Source: Dichotomocladium elegans
Taxonomy: Eukaryota; Mucoromycota; Mucoromycetes; Mucorales; Lichtheimiaceae
Length of the DNA stretch: 64,000 nucleotides
Reading direction: 5' to 3'
Assembly: GCA_025716815.1 (NCBI GenBank)
Contig: JAIXMN010000002.1
Location: 2,108,001 to 2,172,000, forward strand
The position numbers and the translations under genes were made by a program. Of the stretch, positions 49,266-59,615 are shown piece after piece. The first letter of the stretch is position 1; each line of letters opens with the position of its first letter. Below the pieces are notes generated by a model. That model did not search any database, was not told where the DNA came from, and saw only the letters and a program-made list of their open reading frames with translations.

Positions 49266-52200
49266 AGCATCTTTTTACCTTTCATTATACAAACTCCAGC
49301 ATCCCTTTCATTGCATACATGTAGAACATCTCAAGCACACAAAGCGTACGCCCCTCTTCTCTCTCTATCTCCCCGCTCTATGTACATATAAGTCACCCAT
49401 CTAGTATATACAATATAATTGCTAGCCATGCATCATCATTGAATCAGATTTTATGGTGTTCACGGATCGAAAAAGGGAGGGGAACTGATCATATCGTGAG
49501 AAAGTCGTCGCTCATCAAATGCACAGACCTCCTTTTTTAGAAAGCAGCCCGTTGCCTCTGCCGCGGGAATAACCTGATGTATTGTTTGCTAGAGCCAAAT
49601 TTGGTTACACGAGTTCATTGGGCACGGAGGCGCCTTTTCACGTGCAAGTGGATGATGTTCTTTCAGAGATGAAGGGGGGGGACAGAATCATCTATTACAT
49701 ATTGTAAATGTATACATATATATATATATATGACTTTCGAAAGCCTGATATTTTTTCAAAAGAAAAGTAATCCAGAGTTCTGTGCGCTCCGAGAAGAGCA
49801 AAAGGCCGAGGAGGATGTTGGTATCATCAACTTTTGATTGGCACATGCTAATTCCTTGTCTTCTTTTTGGTTTTTTCCTTCCCATCCTGGCGTGCTTTTC
49901 ATGGGGGGGGTGTTTTTTTTAAGAGCGACACTCGCTTTCTTTCCGTAGGCGGAGCGTCAAAATGGAGCGTTGACGGAATCTTCTTTTTCGCCCATCGATG
50001 GGCAAAAATGTGAATGTCAAAGTCATGTGAACACATCGTCTTTAACTCCTCCCCCCCACATAATCGGATTGATATTCTCGCCCTTCCTTTTAGCGCTTGG
50101 TAATCAAAACAAGGGTTATTGTGGGGGAGGGGAATCCATGGGCTCTATGTAGTTGCTCTCTAGTTATCTTTTCATACGTTTTGATTCCGCATTTATACTC
50201 TATGGTGTACATGTTTTTTTTAAGAAAAAAACAAAGAACATGGGGTTGAAACAACCATCATCCACGCCTCCCAGGCAAAAAGAACCCTCATTCTGTCAAC
50301 GCATGTAAAGTCCCATTTATCTTCAAAGTAAACAGAGAGGATCCCTCGATCTTCTCGACCTGTACATGTTGCCTAAAAAGAAAAAAAGAATTGATAAGCC
50401 TTTTGGCGGTAGATAATGCACGTTACGCAGAGCGGATGATAGATAGATTACCTAGAGATTGATAAGCGCCTCGCATGACGGCTATGAACGAAGCCTTCCT
50501 AGATACCGGCTGATAGTCTAATCAAGCCTGGTACCCATGAAAATTGCCATCCGTATCTTGTCGACTCTGGGTAAAAAAAAAAAAAATTGGAGAAAGACAA
50601 ATCATTCGATGTTCCTCTTTCTTTCTTTTCTATCGCTTCTCGCGGTCAGCCCTTTTACTGCATGTATTTGGGGAAGATGTGTATAAAAGGGGCGGGCGCA
50701 CTGAAGACTATAACTGGCTATAGTAAAATAGCTGTCATTTTTTGCACCGGTTGGACCGATCAATTATTTGATTAATTAAAAAGTAGATTTTTTTGTTCCA
50801 TTGTTGGCAAGTCTTCGCCATGTTTATTGAAAACAAAACCGATAGACACCTCGGTTCTGCTACCATGGCCATTATTCCCATGTCTGAAGAAATAAGAGAG
50901 GGGTCCCTTACATATTTTTTTGTATGTGTGGGTGAGTACCGTGCATTGTCAAAGGGAAGGAGTAATTTAAGGATAGGACTGATCTCAAGGGCACGCTCTT
51001 TTTTTGTTCTTCGCACACACGCACTAGTACCTAAAGAAAGAGAGAGAGAGAGAACAAGAACGAGGAGACAGAGGGGGAGAGCTTGCGAATCTGCGTGTAG
51101 ATGATCGCGATTATACCTTCAATAGAATACGCAGGCTATAGCTGAAAGACCATGTTGCATCCTACTTGGAAGCAAATGGGAATACACCAGCTACGTACTG
51201 TAGCAATTCACGATGGAAACTTTAGGAACGACTGTTTTTTCTTTTTTCTTTTTCTTCCCAGGTCAATGTTGTCTTACCTATTCCTAGTGAGAGGAACCAT
51301 GAATGGTTCTGTGAGAGGAGTATCGATGTATTACATTAACCCCTCCCTCCCTCTCTGTATCTCTTCTGCTCTCTCTCTCTCTCTCTCTCTATTTTTATTA
51401 ATAAAGCCCATGATGACGCGTCATGTGGGAAGATCCCTTTCATTTTGAGCATGATTCTCCGAACTTAAGGAGGGAGTCAAAAGAACGAGCGACAAATGGT
51501 TTATACGGCTATATAAGCTAGAAAGGGCAGGTATTTGAAAATGCGGTACAAACTATGCGGACAGAGCATTGCTTTTACGATAGGAAAAGCATAGTTGTCG
51601 CTGGTATTGCTTTATCATTCTGTTGCTACTAACAGTACTATTGTAACCTCATACAGAAGTACATCTTTCTATCTTTTTTTTTTTTTTAAAAAAAAAGAAT
51701 TCCTAATAATGTCTAAATTTATCATAATAATAAAGGGTCCTCGGGTTCATCATTGCTCAGTGCCATTCAGGGGAATTAATCAATTTTAGAGTGGCGGTGA
51801 TAATATATGTTTTATTATAATGTCAGAGTATAATATGAGACTGTACAAGTCTCCATTGGGTGTACCCATAAGAGTGTGATGACATAATAAAGAATGAGCC
51901 AACGAAGCGGGTATTCAAAAGCACTTACCAGCTGCACTGAAGCTTCGCCTGATCCAAGAGCACAATCATTTCCAAGTGAGTAATTGGTATTAATCATGTT
52001 TATACAGATACAGTATTGGGATGAGGTACAGATGCGTCTGCACGTCTCAGAGGTACCCAAGGTCCTTTTTACTGGGAAGGGGGGGTGAATGGTTTGCGAA
52101 TGTAAGAAATTGATTTGTTCAAATAACATTTTATTCTCTGGAGAACAATGAAGGCCACATAACGCCTTTTAAGGGGTGCGGGGGAGGGGAAAGAGCGCGG

Positions 52201-52480
52201 GCGACTGAAAGAGGAGGATGTGTATATCGACAATCTCAGTCGCTATTCGGTCAGCATAGCATCCTGCTGTGTGTGCATATGGGTATGTCTGTATGTATGG
52301 GTTATTACCATCCTCCAATTTGCCTCGCGAATATAAAAACCGAGTGTTCCTTCCTTACCCTCTCCTTTTCCACCGTTTTTCATTCAAGTAGATTAAAGCA
52401 CCTGGACTTTATCCCCAGTCATCCTTACATATACATTCACTCACATTCTTTATCATACACATACACACACATTACACACC
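49266..52480. other. Large 3.2-kb intergenic interval
   Basis: Holds simple repeats (AT run at 49714-49732, CT run at 51367-51391, GA run at 51041-51052) and short frames, none with family marks; the longest is 103 codons at 50793-51104. It could hold a noncoding RNA or long untranslated regions, but I cannot support one. Confidence 0.4.
52332..52338 (+). promoter_or_regulatory. TATA box of the expansin-like gene
   Basis: TATAAAA about 145 nt before the ATG at 52481, with a pyrimidine-rich leader after it. GCGGGG at 52179-52184 further upstream could be a CreA/Mig1 site. Confidence 0.5.
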
Positions 52481-53366
52481 ATGCGGATGCTGACATCTTA
52501 CCTTTCGGTCGCTTTATTGGCAATGCTGGCCACTGCTCAAGAAGATGAATCCGAGCGCACTGGTGTTGCACGAATAATGCCGTTCCACAAACCTGCCAAT
52601 GAAAACAGTTTTAGCAAACGACATGGCCAGGGTACATGGTAAGACGGAAGCGATTGTCAAACGGTGAGCGAGAAAATAGTCGCTCATCACCTTTTCTCTC
52701 CCCTCCTCCCTAAAGGTACAATGGAAAAGATCTGACGAACGCAGCCTGTTATAATCGCAATGGATTACCTCGGTGGGACGCAACCGCACATGACATGATC
52801 GGTGCCATGGTAAGTACACAGCATGAGGTGGGTGGATGAGGTTGGCGCTGACGATAGCTTTACTCGATGAAAACACGTAGGCGATGAATGACCACGAGCA
52901 ATGCTACAAGTGCGTGCAGATCACAAACAGCAAAGACCGGAAGCTCAGCACCACAGTGATGATTGTCGACAAGTGTGCGGCATGTAAAGTAGGCAAGTGA
53001 CAAGCAGATAGAAAGATTATTCTCTATTTCTTTTGCTAAAAAAAATGGGTTTAATCTCATTCAGGGCAGGCGATTGACCTGACGCCAGGGGCATTCTCGC
53101 TCATTTCCCCCAAAGGAGACCTCGCGGTGGGAGTCCTGGATATTACCTGGAAACCCGTGCCTTGCTGGAGAGTCCACCACCATCCACAAGTTCCGCAGCG
53201 TGGCCATTCTCCGGCTCCAGAGCATGGCCATCCGCCAGTTCCACAGCGCGCCCAACCCCACATTCCGCAGCGCGGCCATCGCAAGGTATCCCAACACGAA
53301 CACCACCAGCTTGTCCAGCACCACCATCACTACGGGCCTCGTAGCATGGAAGATGACGAGCAGTAA
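52481..53366 (+). CDS. Secreted expansin-like protein (double-psi beta-barrel) with His/Pro-rich tail
   Basis: Likely cell-wall-acting or secreted protein of the RlpA/expansin-like double-psi beta-barrel class; fungal members loosen wall polymers or are induced in growth. Exons 52481-52638, 52716-52809, 52881-52992 and 53065-53366 sum to 666 nt, 221 residues. Signal peptide: MRMLTSYLSVALLAMLATAQ. The barrel begins HGQGTWYNGKDLTNAACYNR and includes NDHEQCYKCVQIT, TTVMIVDKCAACKVGQAIDL and TPGAFSLIS, which is the usual fungal pattern with conserved Cys and the catalytic-type Asp in IVDKC. The intron after KVG needs a GC donor (GCAAGTGA at 52993). The tail from about residue 165 is built of His/Pro/Gln repeats (PQRGHSPAPEHGHPP and similar), unusual for the family. 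No carbohydrate-binding module is visible. Confidence 0.85.
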
Positions 53367-53722
53367 GAATCGTAATAGCAATAATAATAGCTTTTTATCC
53401 CTCTTCGCTCTGGAGTGACTTCTTGGCATCATCATCACTTTGCGTATACCACTTCTTGTCACGAAGACTAGCAATAAAGATGTTCTATTATGTGAAAGTA
53501 AAAAAAAAAAGCAACTCATTCAACGTACATCACACTTAATTAAGCAGCATCATCTCACCCTCCCCCCTCACTTTTGGTTTCTGAGACACGCATTTTTTTC
53601 CCTCTTAGAATGCATTCCCGTTTATTTTGTGTTGATAACCTCATTTCTAATGCAGCAGGCGCTTGGGGGGGGAAGCCGATTTTTGTTGGTCAAGTCCGGC
53701 GCATTAGCTATCCTCATTTTCT
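53367..53722. other. Spacer before the inverted repeat
   Basis: Downstream region of the expansin-like gene; no feature seen apart from poly-A and C-rich tracts. Confidence 0.4.
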
Positions 53723-55045
53723 GCGGTCGATATAATTCTGTTCAGGAACTCATTCCGAGAACAAGAGACGTCAGCAATGTACATCACGAAAGAATTCGCT
53801 CTAAGGCTGTCTTGATTGCTTGTGGTTTTCTCAAAGTGCAACAGCTGTGCTATTCTGTCATCTGTGCCTAGTCCACGCTCTATATGCCAAAACAAGTTGG
53901 ACCTCCTTATGACTAACACAAAGACAATGTTTCTTCCTTTGCCTTTTATCCCTTCCACAGCTTTCGCGAAATTCCACGCCATAATGCAACCAATTACTTT
54001 ATCATTATCAGCCCTCAGGCGAGTGTTTTCGTGACAGCCATGCCTCCACCAAATCACTCCATGAGTTGGAGGCATATTTCAGGCGATTGGATGTCTGACA
54101 AAGACGAACCATTGAATGGTGCACCCGATGTTTCAATGGAGGAGTGCGAGTTTGGTCTAGTTGCCGATCCTGCTCTTGTGTGGGCGTCTACAAAGTACAA
54201 GCCTGAACAAATGGTGCAGTTGATTAACTTGATTCAAAACAAAAACTGTGAAGATTGAGGCTGCTGCCAAACAAGCTGGTACTGGTTTTTTCGGTGGCAT
54301 ATAAGAAGTAAGCCAGTGGTGGTACGGCTTTGCCCGGTTAGGTGCCTGTTTCAGAATTAAAACCGGAAGCAAACCAACATGAAACTTAGCGGCGAGCACT
54401 CGCAATTCCTTGAGACGCATGTCGAGAAACACCCAACCTGCATCGTCAAAGATGCAACGCAGGAGCTTTGCGAACCATTCGATGACTTATCGGCTTGCAA
54501 ACCCACACGTACCCAACCAAAGGTGTCCGAAGCGTAACTCTGGAGATACTGTTGAAGCGCATCGTCCATTTATCCAGCAACTCTCTCGGAGAACGACATA
54601 TGCTTAAAGAGAAAACGGGTTTCTGAGAAACATGATGCGCCCAGTTGCGTGGTCCAAGAAAGGAACGCCAGCAGATGTCGAGGTCCCAACTCAACGCGGC
54701 GTCAATCTTAGTGTGCTTGGATGTATGTCATGGTATGGCCTGCTCGCACTTTCACAACAAGTCCCCAAAGCAACGGCTGATGTTCTCAAAGCAATCCGCG
54801 AGCATGGCTACAAATCTCTTTTTCTTCGGCCCTACACTCCTTTTCTTTATCCCGTCAAAGTATGCTGGGCGCCAGAATGAGGCAGAGGTAAGCAGAACCC
54901 CGCTTGGCATGAACACAATCCTAGCGACTCGCATCCAAGAAGCAGCTAATAAAAAACAGCCACTGCTAAACACTGTAAAGGCTATATCGGTCATTCCTAA
55001 AAATACCCCAACAAGTGTCTCAGCATGAAAAGAATATAGTTCTGG
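53723..55045 (+). mobile_element. Dead IS630/mariner-type element, left arm of the palindrome
   Basis: Plus-strand remnant of a second transposon family, distinct from copies A-F. Coding pieces in order: KYKPEQMVQLINLIQNK (HTH start, 54190) and EAAAKQAG. Then SQFLETHVEKHPTCIVKD-type and EAHRPFIQQLS pieces, and the DDE core start WSKKGTPADVEVPTQRGVNL at about 54650. Next come FLRPYTPFLYPVKVCW, where the canonical NPIE is replaced, and the C-terminal TPLGMNTILATRIQEAANKK (54900). Frames are broken at the poly-A near 54250 and elsewhere. 53723-54887 recurs inverted at 56403-57584. The part after 54887 exists only here. Confidence 0.8.
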
Positions 55046-55127
55046 CCGAACTCAAATTCGATTAACCTTTTTATATTTTATCTTTGCCCTGACGGTATCC
55101 TAGAATGATTAAGCTCGGATCAAGAGT

Positions 55128-56402
55128 GGTATATTTTATTTTCTAATCGAATGGAGTAAGCGGTTGTTGAGAATTTGAAAATGGAGATAAAATTCGTACG
55201 GGGTAGGACATGTGGTATGGTGCGCGAGGCGATAGTGGAGAGGATATGGAGTCGAACACAAGCGCGCCAAAAAGCATCATTGACATGAAGGAGAGTAGTG
55301 AGTGTAGAGAGATTGATAAAGAGGGAAAGGTCTTCGATCGATGGAGGAATGGCAAAGTGTCCAATTTCAGTCATGGTGTAAATTTGTTCGTGCAGCAACT
55401 CTGTCAAATAAGGAGTGATGCCAAATCCGAGTCAATATTAAGTTAATTTGAATGAGCGAGCTCAAGATATCCGAATGCATTGCTCCTTGATGGCACCATG
55501 GATCTGAAACGGACATGCAGCCAGCAAGGTCACTTCCTTTGGAAAATAGCAGGTCATGATATAGGTCATACTTGGATGTGCGTTGAACCTTGATCTCATC
55601 AAAGCCAAGCGAAGGTGCAAAGATAGCCGGTTCATCTTGCTAATCACGGCATCCGGTCGTTGGCGGGGTGTTACAAGTGCCATGGTATCTGACCTGCAAG
55701 GTGAAATATTCTTGAGAGGATCGGCGGTGAGACATGTCAAGATGCAATCAAAGAAGATGCAGGTCAACTCATTCTCACCAAGGATGCCCTCGTCTTTGAG
55801 GTTGATCGCCAGAAGCTTACCAATCCTATTCAAATATGAAGTTAAAGATCAGCGATGGCAAAGGCGACCCTTTTAGCATACACATTGATAATGCCCTCGG
55901 CGATCGCTCTTCTGGACTGAGGAAGATTGTTAGCTACGTGCTGCATCTGGAACTCAGCAAAATCAATAGCTTTTGATCGTCTGTCCAGGCCCATGAGCTT
56001 GATCTCTTTGACCATTTTATTCATGAGGCGGCATAGTTTCAACAAGTACAGAGTCCTCCAAATCAGATCGTTGTCAAATGTTTTGGATAGCAGGACCCCA
56101 GTGATTTCGTCTGACTAAAGTGGTCGATGAACTGGTCGCTGTGTTGGTTTGGGTACAAAAGAAGTATTCCAGTAAGAGAAAGGACATTGTGCAGAGCTCA
56201 TCCAATGTTGAGGTTGTTCTTCGCTGCGTTCTTTGGCTAGCTGCTTGAAGCGTGTGAACATTTCTTCCAGATCAATAACGGCGATTCATCCACGGTATAC
56301 AGTTGATGCAGTTGGACAGCTGATGCTCAAACTGTTTAGAAGCACGCCTAGGTATTGTGGCAATATCGATGTATCTTCAAGGAGTTGTTCGCTATTGGTA
56401 AT
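55128..56402 (-). pseudogene. Broken gene of a zygomycete-type unknown family, inside the palindrome
   Basis: Minus-strand coding pieces in order from the right: ILPQYLGVLLNSLSISCP (56330), WIAVIDLEEMFTRFKQLAKE (56250), KLCRLMNKMVKEIKLMGLDR (56030), EIINVYAKRVAFAI-like, then NLKDEGILGENELTCIFFDC (55800). They continue with RQRPDAVISKM (55640), GFDEIKVQRTSKYDLYHDLL after a frameshift (55590), and IYTMTEIGHFAIPPS with FINLSTLTTLLHVNDAFWRA at the end (55250-55380). At least two frameshifts break it. The start is cut at 56402, where the right transposon arm begins. I believe similar proteins of unknown function are common in Mucorales, but I recall no named family. Confidence 0.65.
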
Positions 56403-57584
56403 CTCTGCCTCATTCTGGCGCCCAGCATACTTTGACGGGATAAAGAAAAGGAGTGTAGGGCCGAAGAAAAAGAGATTTGTAGCCATGCTCGCGGATTGCT
56501 TTGAGAACATCAGCCGTTGCTTTGGGGACTTGTTGTGACAGTGCGAGCAGGCCATACCACGACATACATCCAAGCACACTAAGATTGACGCCGCGTTGAG
56601 TTGGGACCTCGACATCTGCTGGCGTTCCTTTCTTGGACCACGCAACTGGGCGCATCATGTTTCTCAGAAACCCGTTTTCTCTTTAAGCATATGTCGTTCT
56701 CCGAGAGAGTTGCTGGATAAATGGACGATGCGCTTCAACAGTATCTCCAGAGTTACGCTTCGGACACCTTTGGTTGGGTATGTGTGGGTTTGCAAGCCGA
56801 TAAGTCATCGAATGGTTCGCAAAGCTCCTGCGTTGCATCTTTGACGATGCAGGTTGGGTGTTTCTCGACATGCGTCTCAAGGAATTGCGAGTGCTCGCCG
56901 CTAAGTTTCATGGTGGTTTGCTTCCGGTTTTAATTCTGAAACAGGCACCTAACCGGGCAAAGCCGTACCACCACTGGCTTACTTCTTATATGCCACCAAA
57001 ATAACCAGTACCAGCTCGTTTGGCAGCAGCCTCAACCTTCACAGTTTTTGTTTTGAATCAAGTTAATCAACTGCACCATTTGTTCAGGCTTGTACTTTGT
57101 AGACGCCCACACAAGAGCAGGATCGGCAACTAGACCAAGCTCGCACTCCTCCATTGAAACATTGGGCGCACCATTCGATGGTTCGTCTTTGTCTGACATC
57201 CAATCGCCTGAAATATGCCTCCAACTCATGGAGTGATTTGGTGGAAGCATGGCTGTCACGAAAACACTCGCCTGAGGGCTGATAATGATAAAGTAATTGG
57301 TTGCATTATGGCGTGGAATTTCGCGAAAGCTGTGGAAGGGATAAAAGGCAAAGGAAGAAACATTGTCTTTGCGTTAGTCATAAGGAGGTCCAACTTGTTT
57401 TGGCATATAGAGCGTGGACTAGGCACAGATGACAGAATAGCACAGCTGTTGCACTTTGAGAAAACCACAAGCAATCAAGACAGCCTTAGAGCGAATTCTT
57501 TCGTGATGTACATTGCTGACGTCTCTTGTTCTCGGAACGAGTTCCTGAACAATTGCATTGAACAGCGAGAATTATATCGACCGC
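56403..57584 (-). mobile_element. Right arm of the palindrome: inverted truncated copy of the same dead element
   Basis: Near-identical reverse complement of 53723-54887. The broken frames end at the same places, and the 82-codon piece at 56410-56658 has the same protein sequence as 54632-54880. Differences are few, for example Leu/Ser and Asp/Asn changes and a 17-bp insertion near the outer end (about 57550). The arm stops abruptly inside the DDE core at 56403. Since both copies share the same defects, duplication came after the element died. Confidence 0.85.
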
Positions 57585-57933
57585 GGAAACTGCGGATTGG
57601 CGGAGTAAAAAAAAAAGAGTTCGCACCAAAAACACGGTATTGGCCCGTCTTTGGAAAGCGCAATGACGTCGTCTTTATTTACATTTTAAGGGAGGTCTCT
57701 TGACCTCATTCAATCCTGGAGGACATGTGGTGCTTTTTTTGTCTTGGGGGGGGGATTATGTGGTGGAAGAGTGAAAATAAAGTAAGGCTTGAATACAATG
57801 TTGGTGATGTCCTTTTTACGACCCTTGGGTGGGTGGGGGGTGGAGAGGAGAGAGAAAGAAAGGAGGCGGAGAAGAAAAAGTCGTTCTTTTTTTTTTTTTT
57901 TAAAAAAAAACCTCTTTCCTTGTCGCATCCGTC
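57585..57933. promoter_or_regulatory. Upstream region of the Gemin6-like gene
   Basis: Contains G-runs and a 15-T/9-A stretch just before the ATG. No other gene seen. Confidence 0.35.
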
Positions 57934-58705
57934 ATGGCTGATAACCACCACATCACCATCATTGATGGGCTGCATTCAGCCGTGGGTAATCATGTTGAGG
58001 TGATTCTCACCAATGGCGATAGTGTGAACGGGTTTCTGTACACGGTCGATCCAGTGATAGGCAGCCTGGTGCTCCTTGATTGCGAGTATGTATGCCCGCG
58101 TCCAATCCTAGTAATGGCCCACGCGATTCGCGATATAAAACGTAAAGAAAAATAAAACGGAAACCCGGGTGGAAGAAGGGAGAGAACGAAGGAGATGGGT
58201 GCGCGTGCCCCTCCCCCCGCTCGGGGGGTTGGGGAGTGAGAGAGCGAGAATGAGGAGAAAAAGGACCCCATCCTTACCTGTTATCCTTCGATGTTAGCCA
58301 ATATGGATCGATACCTGGGATCCAAAACGATGCAAGTCCTCTTGGGCTTGTCGCCTTCGCCGTGCAACGATCGCGAATGGGTCACCGCGCGCCGTCAGGC
58401 TTTTATAGCCCACCTTCAAAAGGTAACGTGTCTCTTGTTTTTCCTTTTAGTTGATGCAAAGAAAGAGAGCGATGATCCTTTTCTCCCTTCCAAACACGCC
58501 CCGGACGCGCACGCAATCACACACACAAAAGTATCGCATTCCCTATCAATGTGATGGCGATGATGCAGCACGAGCAGACCACGACCCGGTGATCCATGTC
58601 TTGGGACGTGCACGTGTTGAACCCCCATATGTCGTGACGAGCGTCGTCTGCGAAAATGCAGTGATTCGGAACCGGGTGCGTGATCTAGTAATGAAATTTG
58701 GATAA
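57934..58705 (+). CDS. Gemin6-like SMN-complex subunit
   Basis: Probable Lsm-fold subunit of the SMN complex, which loads Sm rings on spliceosomal snRNAs. Exons 57934-58141, 58298-58422 and 58532-58705 sum to 507 nt, 168 residues; human Gemin6 is about the same length. The N-terminal Sm-like half reads VGNHVEVILTNGDSVNGFLY, TVDPVIGSLVLL and VMAHAIRDIK. The C-terminal half has KYRIPYQCDGDD, VIHVLGRARVEPPYV and ENAVIRNRVRDLVMKF, matching the Gemin6 C-terminal pattern (HIPI, GVLTIDPPY, ILSRVQDLI). The exon joins are in phase and read through conserved sequence. Intron 1 (58142-58297) holds the C/G hairpin also seen in nagB intron 2. LSM8 or another plain Lsm protein is excluded by the C-terminal half. 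Confidence 0.8.
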
Positions 58706-59083
58706 ATTTGGCTTTATTGTTCGACGGCAACAACTGGGATGAAACGAAGTCATTAAAGAGTAAGAGGGAAACGTATATATATTTATGTTGGTATTCTAGT
58801 GTGGCTCGATGATGGTAATGATGATGATGATGTCGATGATGGAAAGGAGAGAAAAAAAACGGCATGGATATATATAGGGAATCAAGAGAGAGAAAAAGAG
58901 CCAAGAGGTGTGTGTGTATGTGATATGCTTTGCTTTGGCTGTGTTTACGTGTGCATGTTTGCGTTTGTGGATATATGGACATAGATGATAGTAGTTGCTG
59001 ATAATGCAGATGCGATGAAAACCCTCTTTCTCTCTCTCTTTCTGGCGCGCACGCATGCGCGTTCGTCGTCAAAACTGGACAAT

Positions 59084-59321
59084 CTACACCCTATTGTGGA
59101 GCATGACCAGCAAATTGGCAGCATCCTCGTCGTCGGAGGAGAGCGTGGCTGTGGACGGCGAGGACGGTGACAAGGTGATTTGCCGGGCACGTGGGGGAGT
59201 ATGCCGCTTTTCAGAAAGTGGGCTTCGAAGGAGTGTTGCGGGTTGGAGCATATAGGTACTGTGTATGGTCTTGCAGGGTGAGGCCGCCACGGGTGATGTT
59301 GGATAGTATCGGTGACGACTC

Positions 59322-59353
<32 letters not shown>

Positions 59354-59615
59354 CCGGCTACGACGGCTCTTGTGATGATGCGACCGTTTGAAGAGATTGG
59401 ATTCGAGAGTGGAAAGATCGTATCGCTCGTATCCATGTTGACGTTTGAAGTCAGCAAGCGCGAGGCGTGTTTTGAGGCGGAGGATCATCTGCATATGATA
59501 GCGGGGGGTGTGTGTTCATTTACGCGTGTTTGGAGAGATGAATAATAATGAATTGGTATACCTCAGTCATATCGCTGTAGTTGGCAAGGTAGAGGCTGTG
59601 TCGAGATTGCGACAT
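59084..59615 (-). CDS. Whi5/Nrm1-like cell-cycle transcription repressor
   Basis: Exons 59562-59615 and 59084-59488 give 152 residues. The start reads MSQSRHSLYLANYSDMTE, then across the intron MILRLKTRLALADFKRQHGY and ERYDLSTLE. This is the short Whi5/Nrm1 motif through which such proteins bind SBF/MBF and repress G1/S genes. The rest is low-complexity: basic His/Ser, an 11-residue Gln tract from CAG repeats (about 59323-59355 in antisense), Ser/Pro-rich stretches with several SP/TP sites (possible Cdk targets), and an acidic SSDDEDAANLL end. Convergent with the Gemin6-like gene, 378 nt apart. The match is a single short motif, so Whi5 cannot be told from Nrm1. Confidence 0.6.

Noticed and set aside
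50793..51104. 103-codon open frame in the large intergenic interval
   Set aside because: Ends in a simple-repeat Arg/Glu stretch coded by a GA run; no family marks.
53723..57584. Classic composite transposon (two complete elements carrying a passenger gene)
   Set aside because: The right arm is truncated inside the transposase and both arms share the same defects, so they cannot have moved the gene as two active ends.
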